Shown: one piece after another, positions 16,683-27,169 of the stretch
How the letters are laid out: every line of letters begins with the position of its first letter
Position numbering within the stretch: position 1 is the stretch's first letter
Assembly: GCF_963674925.1 (NCBI RefSeq)
Contig: NZ_OY771647.1
Coordinates: 635,501-699,500 of the forward strand
Direction of reading: 5' to 3'
DNA length: 64,000 nucleotides
From: an uncultured Draconibacterium sp.
GTDB lineage: Bacteria; Bacteroidota; Bacteroidia; Bacteroidales; Prolixibacteraceae
The notes under the pieces: generated by a model
Database searches by the model: none
The model's input: only the letters and a program-made list of their open reading frames with translations
What the model was told of the DNA's origin: nothing
Made by a program: the position numbers and the translations under genes

Positions 16683-18323
16683 TTATCGAATTTGTGTAAT
16701 CATTTCTTCGAAATCGTTACGCGATTTTGCCCTGTTTTTTGTTTTTGCCCGATAATTATAAATGGTATTTACAGAGTATCTTAAAAAGTCGGCAATTTGC
16801 GAGCTGTTACTAATTCCCAACCTGATTAATGCCAGAATTCGCAATTCAGTATTCAGGAGCTCTTCTTCTTTCAACTCAAACTTTTCTTCATCCAGCAACA
16901 GCTCGTTTACTTTTTCGACAAAATGGGGAAATATGCGTAAAAATGCCTTATCAAAATTCCTAAAGAGTTCTTCCGCTTCATCATCCATCATTTCCTGCGA
17001 ACGGGTAAGCGCATGCAACTCGGCAACCTGGCCGTTGGTAATCTTTTTGTTTACCAAACGACGGAAGCTTTCCATTTTATCAATATAGGTGGAGCAAAGT
17101 TTTATAAAATGTCCGATATAAACTTCTTTGATATGGTCCGATTCCGAGAGATCCATATTTACAATTTGTAGTTGATCATTTACTTTTTGCAGCTCAGTAT
17201 TTAAATTTTGCAAACTCGAATTGGCCTTTTGTAAATATTTACGCGTCTCGGATAAACGCCTCATCTGGCTGTAAATATAAACGAGCGCAACAGTTAGCAG
17301 AAGTCCCAAAATACTGGAAAGTAAAAGATAATTTTGGAGTTGCCGGTTTTTCTTTTCAACGGTTGCCTGGTATGTCCTGTCGATTAACGACAATATTCCG
17401 GCGCTTTGTAAACTTCGGAGACGTGCGTTATAAAATACAGTTTCGCTCCACGAAAAACGAATATAGTTGTAAGCACGTTCCATATCGTTTTCCTGAAATA
17501 GTATTTCTGCCAGCATCCACAACGAGGCATGGTCTTTTGTTGCAGACAATATATCGGACAAGGCCGACTGAGCCAGGTAATACTTTACCCCATCCGAATC
17601 TTTAATTCTCCGGTAGGTTAGCGAACGGTTATAACTGGCAATTGCAAACTCGCGGGTACCCATCGAACTGTTGGCCAATATCGTATCATTAATGCTAAGC
17701 GCTTCCTCTGTCTTCCCTGCGTTTCTGAGGCTTTCCTCTTTCAATGCATAATACAAATCGTTTGTTGAAGAAAGCACATTGTACATCGAATCGGTGTAAC
17801 GATTTGAAATCTGCCAGTACCGCGCTTCGCCCTTTTTGTTTTGCGTGTAAAATGCTAATTCAGAGTAAACATGTCGGTAAGTATTGTAATATTCAATCAG
17901 TAAATTATCGGGAACTTTCGTTCTTTCAATTGAAGTAATTAAATCTACTGCCTCAAGATACATACCGGTAGAGGCCATAAGAAAAGCCAGGCTAAGCTCG
18001 CTTTCGTACAAAAGAGTGGTATTATTTAGTTGTTTGGCAACATCAATATTTCTGTTTTTGTACTGTATCGCCGAATCGCAAATGTAGGGTCGGTATTCAT
18101 CATACAATTTCGCGTTCAGCCTATACTCTTCAATGGTATTAGGAGAAACTGTACGCAATTGATTTTTCAGCGCCTGAATCCGTTCCTCTTTCTGCTGTTG
18201 ATAAACCTTATGATTTTCGATTGCTGCATCCAAACGATTCATAAGCGAATCCAAAGCAGAATGCCCAAACACAACACCGGGAAAGAATAATACAAGGCAA
18301 ATAAACAATCTAAAAAATTTCAT
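16683..18323 (-). CDS. Membrane-spanning TPR/HTH regulator of PUL 1 (DUF6377-like)
   Basis: This 546-residue protein has a signal peptide (1-20), a helical TPR-like periplasmic region to about 325, one transmembrane segment near 330-352 (LLSSILGLLLTVALVYIY), a coiled coil at 355-400 and a C-terminal helix-turn-helix at about 485-535 (IRLGISNSSQIADFLRYSVNTIYNYRAK). This layout matches the Bacteroidota family annotated as DUF6377, often found beside susC. It has no kinase or receiver domain, so it would sense a periplasmic ligand and contact DNA from the membrane directly. It lies upstream of susC of PUL 1 and is its likely activator. Confidence 0.75.
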   Translation of the reverse strand: MKFFRLFICLVLFFPGVVFGHSALDSLMNRLDAAIENHKVYQQQKEERIQALKNQLRTVSPNTIEEYRLNAKLYDEYRPYICDSAIQYKNRNIDVAKQLNNTTLLYESELSLAFLMASTGMYLEAVDLITSIERTKVPDNLLIEYYNTYRHVYSELAFYTQNKKGEARYWQISNRYTDSMYNVLSSTNDLYYALKEESLRNAGKTEEALSINDTILANSSMGTREFAIASYNRSLTYRRIKDSDGVKYYLAQSALSDILSATKDHASLWMLAEILFQENDMERAYNYIRFSWSETVFYNARLRSLQSAGILSLIDRTYQATVEKKNRQLQNYLLLSSILGLLLTVALVYIYSQMRRLSETRKYLQKANSSLQNLNTELQKVNDQLQIVNMDLSESDHIKEVYIGHFIKLCSTYIDKMESFRRLVNKKITNGQVAELHALTRSQEMMDDEAEELFRNFDKAFLRIFPHFVEKVNELLLDEEKFELKEEELLNTELRILALIRLGISNSSQIADFLRYSVNTIYNYRAKTKNRAKSRNDFEEMITQIR

Positions 18324-18433
18324 AAATGGCTATTCCGTTTTCTAAACATGCACAAAATAAACATTTTTCATCTCATTTTCTAAATCGTTCTAATTCTGAA
18401 GAAACTCGTTTTTCAAATTATTTCGAAAGCAGA

Positions 18434-18700
18434 TTACAGCACAATCACTCCCTCAATCTTATCCACCTTCTCGGTTATCTCAATAATTTGGTCGGCCGAT
18501 TTCATTAAAGCCACAGAAGTAACTGACACGTGTTTTAGATTAGCAGTATGTTTAAATGTTACTTTACCTTCTTTGGGCAGTAAAGCTTTTACCTGATCAA
18601 CTTTACCTTCTTCATTGGGAATAATAAACTTAAACATATATTTCAGTGGCCATGTTTCTGTTTCCATCAGCCGATAGCGCAGATTTTTATATTTATCCAT
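18434..18700 (-). CDS. DUF493 family protein (YbeD-like)
   Basis: This 88-residue protein, from the ATG at 18698-18700, has the DUF493 pattern: WPLKYMFKFIIP near the N-terminus, an ACT-like ferredoxin fold, and TANLKHVSVTSVALMKSADQI towards the end. The molecular role of the family is not firmly known; YbeD in E. coli sits beside lipB. A start 54 bp further upstream exists but adds residues absent from the family. It stands alone between the two PUL regulators and is not obviously linked to either. Confidence 0.8.
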   Translation of the reverse strand: MDKYKNLRYRLMETETWPLKYMFKFIIPNEEGKVDQVKALLPKEGKVTFKHTANLKHVSVTSVALMKSADQIIEITEKVDKIEGVIVL

Positions 18701-18905
18701 TTTCTTATTTTTCACTCCATATACTAATACAGCCAAACATTTCTTTTCGTTCACTTTTTAACTAAAAATCTTAGCATCTTTTTGGATACAAAAATTCAAA
18801 CAGGGGCACAAAGATTAGATTTTTAGCCAAATTTCACCACTTGATATTAATATTGTATTTTAGAAACTTGTTATTAAAGTAATATTCCACCAACAGACCG
18901 GAGTT

Positions 18906-21776
18906 TTGAAAAAGATAATACTCATACTGCTTCTCATTTCCCCAATACTTGGATTTAGCCAGGTAAAAAGGATTGGTATTCCCAATATTCTGAATTACCC
19001 AAAAGCGGATTACCGGGCCGGGACACAAAACTGGGGTGTTGCTCAAGATCCCGATGGTTTTATGTATTTCGCCAATAACCTTGGGCTGCTTCGTTTCGAT
19101 GGGCTGAACTGGGATTTATACAATGACTCTTTCACCTCAAATGTTCGTTCGGTGTGTATTGACGATGATGGAACTATTTATATTGGATTGGACGAAGACT
19201 TTGGGATTTTCGATCCCAATGCACCGGAAGGTCCGGGTTTTAAAAGTTTACTCGATAAGCTGCCTGAAGATATTCCTGAAACAGATGTGATCTGGAAAAT
19301 ATACAATACTCAGTATGGGATTGTATTTCAATCGTATAAATACCTCTTTATATACAAGGACAATAAAATTGATGTCATAAAACCACAAAAGGCATTTTAC
19401 TATTCCTTTTATATTAATAACCGACTCTTTTTCCACGAACCCGGAGTAGGCTTATACGAATACATTAACGGATTTGTAAATAAAGTCCCCTGGGCCGATG
19501 AGCTGAAAGATCATGAAATTCAATCGATGGTGAGCTTTTTCGAAAATCATTTGCTGATTGGAACTGCCCAGTCCGGATGGTTTGAATACAAGAATGGTAA
19601 ACTAAAAAAATGGGATGTTCCGGCCAATACACAAACCGAAAACGATGTTTTGTATTGCGGCATTAAACTCGATGGAAACAACCTGGCTATCGGTACTATA
19701 TTAAACGGACTCATCATTGCAAATTCCGAAGGAGAGATTATTCAGCATTTAAATCTGAATAACGGACTACAAAACAATACTATTTTAAGCCTTTGTAACG
19801 ATCGGTCGGGAAATTTATGGCTCGGGCTCGATAACGGCATCGACTATATCGAGCTAAATTCACCAATTAGCTACACCTCACGTTCCGAAAATATTGGAAC
19901 CGGCTACTGTGCTGTAATACATAACAACCTGCTTTATCTCGGAACCAACCAGGGACTTTTTACCAAAAAGTTCTCTACTGTTGGCGATGACAATACTGAG
20001 GTTTTCAAATTAATTCCGGGAACAGAGGGACAGGTTTGGAGTTTAAAGGTACTAAACGGACAGTTATTATGCGGACACAATTTGGGGACATTTGCCATAA
20101 ACGGACAAGAAGCGCACCTAATTAACGAAGAACCCGGATTGTGGACTTTAAATCAACTAAAAGATGAGCCCAATTACGCCATTGGAGGTACTTTCAATGG
20201 CCTATTGTTATTTCATTTCGAAGACGGGCAATGGAAGTTTCAAAATAAAATAAAAGGATTTAGTGTGTCGAGCCGTTTCCTGTCTGAAGACAGAGATGGG
20301 AATATTTGGATTAGCCACGGAGCGATAGGAGTTTACCGTGTTACATTAAATGCCCAACGCGATTCAGCAACGAATGTGAGACTGTATGGGGCAAAAGACG
20401 GACTCCCTAGCGACCTGACGAATATATTGCTGAAGTTCGACAATTCGTGGTATATTTCAACAGTTGATGGCTTGTATAATTACAATGCCGCTACCGACCG
20501 TTTTGAAAAACATAAATCGTTAAACGAAATTTTGCCCCAAAACAACCGGCTGAAATATATTGAAAAAGATTTTCAGGGGAATTACTGGTACATTGCCGAA
20601 AACGAGGTGGGCGTACTTCATAAAAACGATGATACCAGCTACACAAGAATTACAACGCCGTTCCAGCAATTACCCAACAAGCTGGTGCGCGAATGGGAAT
20701 TTTTATATGTATATGATTTAAACAATGTATTTTTTGCCACCGAAAATGGCTTTGCACATTATTCTTCTCGAATTGTTACTTCGTATAACCAACCGTTTAA
20801 ATGTTTTATTACACAGGTTGATGTTCCCAATCTCGATACAATAGTGTACCCCATACAAGGCCGCGACCCCATTGAGTTTCCTTTTCAGAAAAACGCCTTT
20901 CGTTTTAATTTTTCCGCACCTTTTTATCAAAACCCCGAGCAGCTGGAGTTTAGCTATTTTATCGATAACTACTCAGATTCATGGTCGGCGTGGTCGAACG
21001 ATAACTACCGCGACTTAACTAACCTGCCTGAAAATGATTATGTGTTCAGAGTAAAAGCCCGTAACAGTTTTGGCATTGAAAGCAACGAAGCCACTTTTTC
21101 ATTCGTCATCACACCGCCGTGGCACCGCTCAAAAGCTGCCACCTACATTTACATTTTAATTGTTTTTGTGATAGTTGTGATTATTGCCTGGTTAATTAAC
21201 CGGCGCTTCGAAAAATCAAAACAAAAGGAACGTAAAAAACACGAGCAAAAATTACGGGTAAAAGAAAAAGAATTTGAGCAACAAGCTGTACTTGCCGAAA
21301 AAGAGATTATTCGTTTAAAAAACGAAAAGCTGGAGGCAGAAAAACTGTCGCTGGATAAAGAGTTAGCCAACCAAACACTTAGCATTGTAAACAAAAATAA
21401 GTTCCTGATGAAAATTAATGAGGAACTTAAACGGGTTTCGAATGAAACTTCTGACGGGGCCGTTAAAACAAAAATGGCGATACTTAAAAAACGTATCGAC
21501 AAGGAAATCGATAATCAAAATCAAAATCAAATATTCGAAAGTTATTTTGAAGAGGTACATGCTGAATTCTTTGATCGCTTAAAAGACAAATTCCCTCACT
21601 TGTCGCCAAAAGACTTGCGTCTTAGTGCCTACATCCGAATGAACATGTCGACCAAAGAAATTGCAACCTTGTTAAATATTTCTGATCGCGGAGTAGAAAT
21701 CAGCCGTTATCGCCTTCGAAAAAAGCTCGAACTATCGCGCGAGGTAAACCTATCTACTTTTCTTATAAATTTGTAA
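18906..21776 (+). CDS. Beta-propeller membrane regulator with LuxR-type HTH, PUL 2
   Basis: This 956-residue regulator begins with a TTG codon; the signal peptide MKKIILILLLISPILGFSQ follows immediately and no ATG or GTG precedes it in frame after the upstream stop. Periplasmic propeller blades of the Reg_prop type fill about 25-640 (DRSGNLWLGLDNGI and similar repeats), followed by a Y_Y_Y domain (670-740), one membrane span (748-770), a long charged coiled coil (775-880) and a C-terminal LuxR-like HTH (LSPKDLRLSAYIRMNMSTKEIATLLNIS). It resembles the sensor half of a hybrid two-component system but lacks kinase and receiver domains. Divergence from PUL 1 and position before susC make it the likely PUL 2 regulator. 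Confidence 0.85.
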   Translation: MKKIILILLLISPILGFSQVKRIGIPNILNYPKADYRAGTQNWGVAQDPDGFMYFANNLGLLRFDGLNWDLYNDSFTSNVRSVCIDDDGTIYIGLDEDFGIFDPNAPEGPGFKSLLDKLPEDIPETDVIWKIYNTQYGIVFQSYKYLFIYKDNKIDVIKPQKAFYYSFYINNRLFFHEPGVGLYEYINGFVNKVPWADELKDHEIQSMVSFFENHLLIGTAQSGWFEYKNGKLKKWDVPANTQTENDVLYCGIKLDGNNLAIGTILNGLIIANSEGEIIQHLNLNNGLQNNTILSLCNDRSGNLWLGLDNGIDYIELNSPISYTSRSENIGTGYCAVIHNNLLYLGTNQGLFTKKFSTVGDDNTEVFKLIPGTEGQVWSLKVLNGQLLCGHNLGTFAINGQEAHLINEEPGLWTLNQLKDEPNYAIGGTFNGLLLFHFEDGQWKFQNKIKGFSVSSRFLSEDRDGNIWISHGAIGVYRVTLNAQRDSATNVRLYGAKDGLPSDLTNILLKFDNSWYISTVDGLYNYNAATDRFEKHKSLNEILPQNNRLKYIEKDFQGNYWYIAENEVGVLHKNDDTSYTRITTPFQQLPNKLVREWEFLYVYDLNNVFFATENGFAHYSSRIVTSYNQPFKCFITQVDVPNLDTIVYPIQGRDPIEFPFQKNAFRFNFSAPFYQNPEQLEFSYFIDNYSDSWSAWSNDNYRDLTNLPENDYVFRVKARNSFGIESNEATFSFVITPPWHRSKAATYIYILIVFVIVVIIAWLINRRFEKSKQKERKKHEQKLRVKEKEFEQQAVLAEKEIIRLKNEKLEAEKLSLDKELANQTLSIVNKNKFLMKINEELKRVSNETSDGAVKTKMAILKKRIDKEIDNQNQNQIFESYFEEVHAEFFDRLKDKFPHLSPKDLRLSAYIRMNMSTKEIATLLNISDRGVEISRYRLRKKLELSREVNLSTFLINL

Positions 21777-22172
21777 TTATTAAACCTCATGCTGTATAAC
21801 ACAATTTACACTGAGGTATTGTACTCCTATGTATACAAATCTTATACACCTCATTTTCTGATATTTAAAATTACCATGATGTATTTTTGATGTAATTCAA
21901 TAATATAGGTGAGAAATTATTGTGATGCCATTTTATTGGGAGTATAACTTTCAAACGTAAATATTTGTTTCATCAAAATTGATATTTCCTCATTTGCGAG
22001 GTAATCAATAACTATTTAAACTAATTAAATTTCTATGAAACTAAAGCTTGGTCTTATTAGAACCTCCTGCATTTTATTTCACAGTAATAAGAAGAACGAA
22101 GTATTGAAATTTCACATTTAACTGGGTGATATTTCAGTATCTACTATTAAAACTATTATCAAAATTAGATCT
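21777..22172 (+). promoter_or_regulatory. Regulatory gap upstream of susC in PUL 2
   Basis: This 396-bp AT-rich gap has no coding ORF. TATTTTTG at 21882-21889 fits the -7 box. A dyad at 21978-22009 (ATTGAT...CCTC / GAGG...ATCAAT) is a candidate operator for the HTH regulator at 18906-21776, or an RNA hairpin if it lies downstream of the start site. Which of these applies cannot be decided from sequence. Confidence 0.45.
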
Positions 22173-25100
22173 ATGAAAGAAAAACTAAAAATGAGAAAAA
22201 TGCTCCTGCTATTTGTGGGTACATTTTTCGTCTTGGGGGCATTTGCCCAGGAAGTTGTTCTGAAAGGTGTGGTAACCTCTTCTGACGATAATCAACCCTT
22301 ACCGGGGGTGACTATCACAGTGCAAGGAACCACAAACGGAACAGTTACCGACTTTGATGGTAATTATACATTATCTGTACCATCTGATGCTATGCTTGTG
22401 TATTCTTATATTGGAATGAAACCACAGGTTATTGGCGTGGAAGGAAGAACTGAAATCAACGTACAACTCGATCCTGAATTGTTTAATGTTGACGAAGTAG
22501 TAGTTGTGGGTTATGGTGTACAGAAGAAAATCCTGACCACTGGAGCCAACTTAAATGTAAAAGGAGAAGATATTGCAGAACTTAATACTGGTTCAGCAAT
22601 GGAAGCTCTACAAGGTGTTGCTGCCGGTATTAGTATTACAAGGAACAATGGTGCACCAGGTGCAGGAACCCGGGTTACTATTCGTGGTTTAGGAACCATC
22701 GGTAATTCAAATCCTTTATATATTGTTGACGGTGTTGCTGTTGGGGACATTGACTACCTTAGTCCTTCTGATATTCAGTCAATTGATGTTTTGAAAGATG
22801 CGGCATCTGCAGCGATTTATGGTTCAAGAGCTGCAAACGGAGTAGTACTGGTAACTACTGTTAAAGGTAGCGAAGACCGTCCTGCGAAGATTACTTACGA
22901 CGCTTATTACGGAATTCAGAATATATACAAAAACCTGGATCCGTTAACTGCGCAGGAGTACATGTACATTATGGATGAAGGCCGAGTTAACGATAACAAG
23001 GCGCCAATGGACTGGCAGAAGGAAATCACAGGAAACAACTGGCTTAGAACCAACTATGGCGATGCATTAGCTGACCAGTTAGGGGATGACGTTTGGGGAG
23101 CACTTCAAAACGGTTGGGAAGGTACTAACTGGATAGATGAAATTACCAGTAGTAATGTTCCAATGCAAAGTCATGCTTTAAACATTACCGGAGGAAGCAA
23201 AGATATTACCTACTCCGCAGGGGTTTCCTATTTCGATCAAAAAAGTATTATCGGAAGTGAAATAACAGATGCCGGATACAAAAGGTTAACAGCGCGGTTA
23301 AATACCGAAATGGTATTAAAAAAGAACAAGGAACACAGTATTATTACTGTTGGCGAGAATATCACCTATACCAATACTGAAAACAGAAGTGCCAGAACCG
23401 GTAACATTTACTGGAATGATTTGCACAACGCACTTGTTCAGCACCCTTTAATGCCTGCTTACTGGCAGCCAGCTATTGATAATAACATCAACGAATTTGG
23501 TTTTACGCCAACCATGGATGATGTAAATCAAGCGACCAACCCAATAGCCTCAATGTACTATGCTACAAATTACAATTATGGTAAAGGAAACCGGGTTGTT
23601 GGAAACGTGTATGCAATAGTTGAACCGATAAAAGACTTAAAATTAAGATCCTCTTACGGACTGGATGCATGGTTTGGTTGGGGCAGATCGATGAACCCAA
23701 CTTATCGATTAGGAACGCTTTATACCGATGCCACTGACGGAGCTTCACAAAACCAATACATGGGAAGTAACTGGACATGGACAACCACACTTTCATATGA
23801 TCGTAAGATTGGAGACCATGATATAACAGGTTTAGTTGGTTATGAGTTACTTCAGAACGACATAAATCTGGAATTAGGAGGCTCACGAAATAATTTATTA
23901 TTCCCCGGAGATCCTCGCTACGCCTATATTAATAATACCGAAAGTCCGGCTTCTATCAGCGATATCAATACCTGGGGAGCTGACTGGGCTGCCGGTGGTG
24001 GCGGTTTAATGTCGTACATGGCCAGAGCGCAATACAATTATAAAGAGAAGTACCTGCTCTCAGTTACAATGCGTGCAGACGGCTCTTCTAACTTTGCCAA
24101 AGGAAACCGATGGGGATATTTCCCTTCATTATCAGCAGGTTGGGTACTTACCAGTGAAGACTTTATGGAAAGTACTTCAGACGTTCTTGATTTCGCTAAA
24201 GTTCGCGTAAGCTGGGGACAAAACGGTAACCAGTCAATCGACAACTTTATTTACTCTTCACAAATAACCTATGCTTTCCCTGGTTATTTCTTTGGAGATA
24301 CAAAACCGGTATCCGGAACAACAGCATATCCGTCAAAAGTTCCAAACCCGGACGTAACCTGGGAAACCTCGGAGCAGTTGAATATCGGACTTGATGCGAG
24401 ATTACTTGATTCAAGACTAGGTATTGCGTTAGACTGGTATAAGAAAACCACAAAAGACTGGTTGGTTGTAGCACCTATTTTGGGTACTTCAGGCGCCGGT
24501 GCTCCTTTTATCAATGGAGGAGATATCGAAAATAAAGGTTTTGAAATGGTATTAAACTGGAGCGACAATATTAGCGATTTTAAATATAGTGTTGTTTTGA
24601 GCGGTGCACATAATAAAAACGAGGTAACGAGAATTGCCAATACCGATGGTATTATTCACGGACCTTCTCACGTAATATCGCAAGGTACAGCAGAGGTTTC
24701 AAGGGTTGAAGTAGGATATCCAATTGGTTATTTCTATGGATACGAAACAGCTGGTATTCTGCAGAATCAGGATGAAGTTGATGCTTATGTTGGACCTGAC
24801 GGAACACCTTATTTTAATGATCAGCGACCTGGTGATGTTCGTTTTGTTGATAAAAATATGGATGGTATAATCGATGAAAACGATAAAGGCTATCTGGGAA
24901 ATCCTAATCCTGATTTCGAGATGGGATTGCAATTAAACCTTGCCTATAAAGGATTTTACGTAAATACCACTTTAGCCGGAAAATTCGGAATGCAGGTAAT
25001 GCAATCGTACCGTTCATTTGCTGATAGTCCAACACAAAACTACACCTCATCTGTTTTTGAACGTTGGCATGGTGAAGGTACCTCTACTAAGATGCCACGA

Positions 25101-25403
25101 CTCTCTTCTGTTTCAAACAGGAATCAGCAGTACGTTTCTGACATTTACATGCATGATGCGGATTATTTGAGAATCAATAACTTGACAGTAGGTTACGATT
25201 TTAGCAAAATGCTTTCAAGTTTTGATGCTATTTCAACGCTTAAAGTATACGCTGCTGTAAATAACCTGCACACTTTTACAAGCTACGATGGAATGGATCC
25301 TGAAGTTCGTTTCGGACACGATGCCGGTTGGGCATCCGGAATTGACCTCGGATTATACCCATTACCAAGGACAGTAATGTTTGGATTAAGTGTTGCCTTT
25401 TAA
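22173..25403 (+). CDS. SusC-family TonB-dependent transporter, PUL 2
   Basis: This 1076-residue outer-membrane importer has a signal peptide ending FVLGAFAQ, a carboxypeptidase-D-like domain (LKGVVTSSDDNQPLPGVTIT), plug motifs VVVGYGVQKK, YIVDGVAVGD and IYGSRAANGVV, and a barrel ending GLSVAF. There is no STN domain. With the SusD gene 13 bp downstream it forms the import complex for the oligosaccharides released by the GH16 enzymes of this locus. An alternative start lies 18 bp downstream (MRKM). Confidence 0.95.
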   Translation: MKEKLKMRKMLLLFVGTFFVLGAFAQEVVLKGVVTSSDDNQPLPGVTITVQGTTNGTVTDFDGNYTLSVPSDAMLVYSYIGMKPQVIGVEGRTEINVQLDPELFNVDEVVVVGYGVQKKILTTGANLNVKGEDIAELNTGSAMEALQGVAAGISITRNNGAPGAGTRVTIRGLGTIGNSNPLYIVDGVAVGDIDYLSPSDIQSIDVLKDAASAAIYGSRAANGVVLVTTVKGSEDRPAKITYDAYYGIQNIYKNLDPLTAQEYMYIMDEGRVNDNKAPMDWQKEITGNNWLRTNYGDALADQLGDDVWGALQNGWEGTNWIDEITSSNVPMQSHALNITGGSKDITYSAGVSYFDQKSIIGSEITDAGYKRLTARLNTEMVLKKNKEHSIITVGENITYTNTENRSARTGNIYWNDLHNALVQHPLMPAYWQPAIDNNINEFGFTPTMDDVNQATNPIASMYYATNYNYGKGNRVVGNVYAIVEPIKDLKLRSSYGLDAWFGWGRSMNPTYRLGTLYTDATDGASQNQYMGSNWTWTTTLSYDRKIGDHDITGLVGYELLQNDINLELGGSRNNLLFPGDPRYAYINNTESPASISDINTWGADWAAGGGGLMSYMARAQYNYKEKYLLSVTMRADGSSNFAKGNRWGYFPSLSAGWVLTSEDFMESTSDVLDFAKVRVSWGQNGNQSIDNFIYSSQITYAFPGYFFGDTKPVSGTTAYPSKVPNPDVTWETSEQLNIGLDARLLDSRLGIALDWYKKTTKDWLVVAPILGTSGAGAPFINGGDIENKGFEMVLNWSDNISDFKYSVVLSGAHNKNEVTRIANTDGIIHGPSHVISQGTAEVSRVEVGYPIGYFYGYETAGILQNQDEVDAYVGPDGTPYFNDQRPGDVRFVDKNMDGIIDENDKGYLGNPNPDFEMGLQLNLAYKGFYVNTTLAGKFGMQVMQSYRSFADSPTQNYTSSVFERWHGEGTSTKMPRLSSVSNRNQQYVSDIYMHDADYLRINNLTVGYDFSKMLSSFDAISTLKVYAAVNNLHTFTSYDGMDPEVRFGHDAGWASGIDLGLYPLPRTVMFGLSVAF

Positions 25404-25416
25404 TTTTTAAAAACAA

Positions 25417-27141
25417 ATGATGATGAAAAAACTAATATATATTACATTCCTTGCAGGACTGATTTTTGCAACGAGTTGTAGTCAGGATTATCTGGATACA
25501 GATAATTTATACGGAAAAAGTTTAGAAACCTTTTACAGCACTCCTCAGGATATAAAGGAGGCAATGGCAGGGGTTTATAATGCAATCTATACGCCTAACG
25601 TACACAGTAACGAATCTGTTGCTGCAAGCTTGATGTCAGATTTAATGCTTGGCGGCGGTGGTGCCGATGATAAATCAGCAAAATGGGTTGATAATTTTGA
25701 AGACCCGGCAGAAGACACTTACCGGGATATGTGGGTACAATGCTACAATGGTATTTCAAGAGCAAGTGCAATTATCGAAAAAACAGCAGAAGCTGACTTC
25801 TCGACCTATTTCAGTAGTCCTGAGGAAGCTCAGAATTATAAAGATCAGGCAATTGGAGAAGCACTTTTTATGCGTGCATTCTTCTATTTCAGATTAGCGA
25901 AATTTTTCGGCGGTGTACCATTAATTGTTACATTCGATGCACCAAGAGATGTTGCAAGAGCCACTTATACTGAGACTTTTGCACAAATCGCATCCGACCT
26001 GAAACTGGCTATTGAGACAATGCCTTCAGTAGCTTTTGCTAATATCCCTGAATCAGATTATGGTCATGCAAACAAATGGATAGCAGAAGCATATCTGGCT
26101 AGAGTATATTTATTCTACACTGGTTATATGACAAATATTGAAGGTCAGGCTACTACTACATTACCGCTTGTTGACGGTGGTTCTTTGTCAGCATCAGATG
26201 TACAGAGTCATCTGGAGGACTGTATGAATAACAGTGGTTACGGACTGGTTGATGATTTCAGAAACCTGTGGCCTTATTCGTATGTGATCATTGCAGCCAA
26301 CGATACAACCGTATTACCATGGGCACATCAAAACGAACTTTCGTGGGTTGGTCAGGATGGCCACACTCCTACTTTTGGTCGCGGAAATAATGAAACCATG
26401 TTCGTACAACGGTTCTCATTTGGAGACTGGGGATGGTCAAACGGAAATATTTATACCAACAGACTTGCGTTATTCACAGGCCTAAGAGATAACTCTTTAG
26501 TACCATTTGGTCAAGGCTGGGGTTGGTGTACTGTTAATCCAAGATTATTTACCGGATGGGATGATAACGACCCAAGAAAACTGGGCTCGATCCTTCAGGT
26601 TGGTCAGGCCGACCAGGGAACCGGTGATTATGTTGGAGACAAAGGAGATCACGAAACAGGACTTTTTAACAAGAAATATACTGCTATTCAATACTGGGAC
26701 AATGATGACCAGGCAAATGTAGGTATGTTCGTTCAGTTGTACGACTGGGGAAATACTGATATGCAGCTGATGCACGCACAGGATTTCATTTTTATGCGCT
26801 ATGCCGACGTTCTATTGATGCACTCTGAGATTTCAGGAACAGCTGATGGAATGAACGCTGTTAGAGCAAGAGCCGGATTAGATCCTGTTGCTGCTTATTC
26901 TTTAGATGCACTTAAGGAAGAAAGAATGCACGAGCTGGCTTTTGAGGCGTTACGTTGGTTTGACCTTGTTCGCTGGGGAGACGTTAATACTGCCTTTAAC
27001 GAAACAATACCCGTTAGAAATTCAGGAAGCGACGCGAACTACTCGGTTACTTACAGACCAGAAACCAAAGGTTTGGTTCCAATTCCGGAAACGGAAATGA
27101 GATTATCGAATGGAGTTTATGAACAAAATCCTGGATGGTAA
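25417..27141 (+). CDS. SusD-family glycan-binding lipoprotein, PUL 2
   Basis: This 574-residue SusD homologue has a lipobox ATSC. Family features include IGEALFMRAFFYFRLAKFFGGVPLI near residue 150 and LKEERMHELAFEALRWFDLVRWGD near 495, ending EQNPGW. It should cap the SusC barrel at the cell surface. Its coding end is close to the next gene, whose real start is 28 bp after the stop. Predicted ligand: beta-1,3-glucan, from the GH16/GH3 genes downstream. Confidence 0.93.
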   Translation: MMMKKLIYITFLAGLIFATSCSQDYLDTDNLYGKSLETFYSTPQDIKEAMAGVYNAIYTPNVHSNESVAASLMSDLMLGGGGADDKSAKWVDNFEDPAEDTYRDMWVQCYNGISRASAIIEKTAEADFSTYFSSPEEAQNYKDQAIGEALFMRAFFYFRLAKFFGGVPLIVTFDAPRDVARATYTETFAQIASDLKLAIETMPSVAFANIPESDYGHANKWIAEAYLARVYLFYTGYMTNIEGQATTTLPLVDGGSLSASDVQSHLEDCMNNSGYGLVDDFRNLWPYSYVIIAANDTTVLPWAHQNELSWVGQDGHTPTFGRGNNETMFVQRFSFGDWGWSNGNIYTNRLALFTGLRDNSLVPFGQGWGWCTVNPRLFTGWDDNDPRKLGSILQVGQADQGTGDYVGDKGDHETGLFNKKYTAIQYWDNDDQANVGMFVQLYDWGNTDMQLMHAQDFIFMRYADVLLMHSEISGTADGMNAVRARAGLDPVAAYSLDALKEERMHELAFEALRWFDLVRWGDVNTAFNETIPVRNSGSDANYSVTYRPETKGLVPIPETEMRLSNGVYEQNPGW

Positions 27142-27169
27142 AAGATTCCTAATTTTAATAGTAAGAGAT

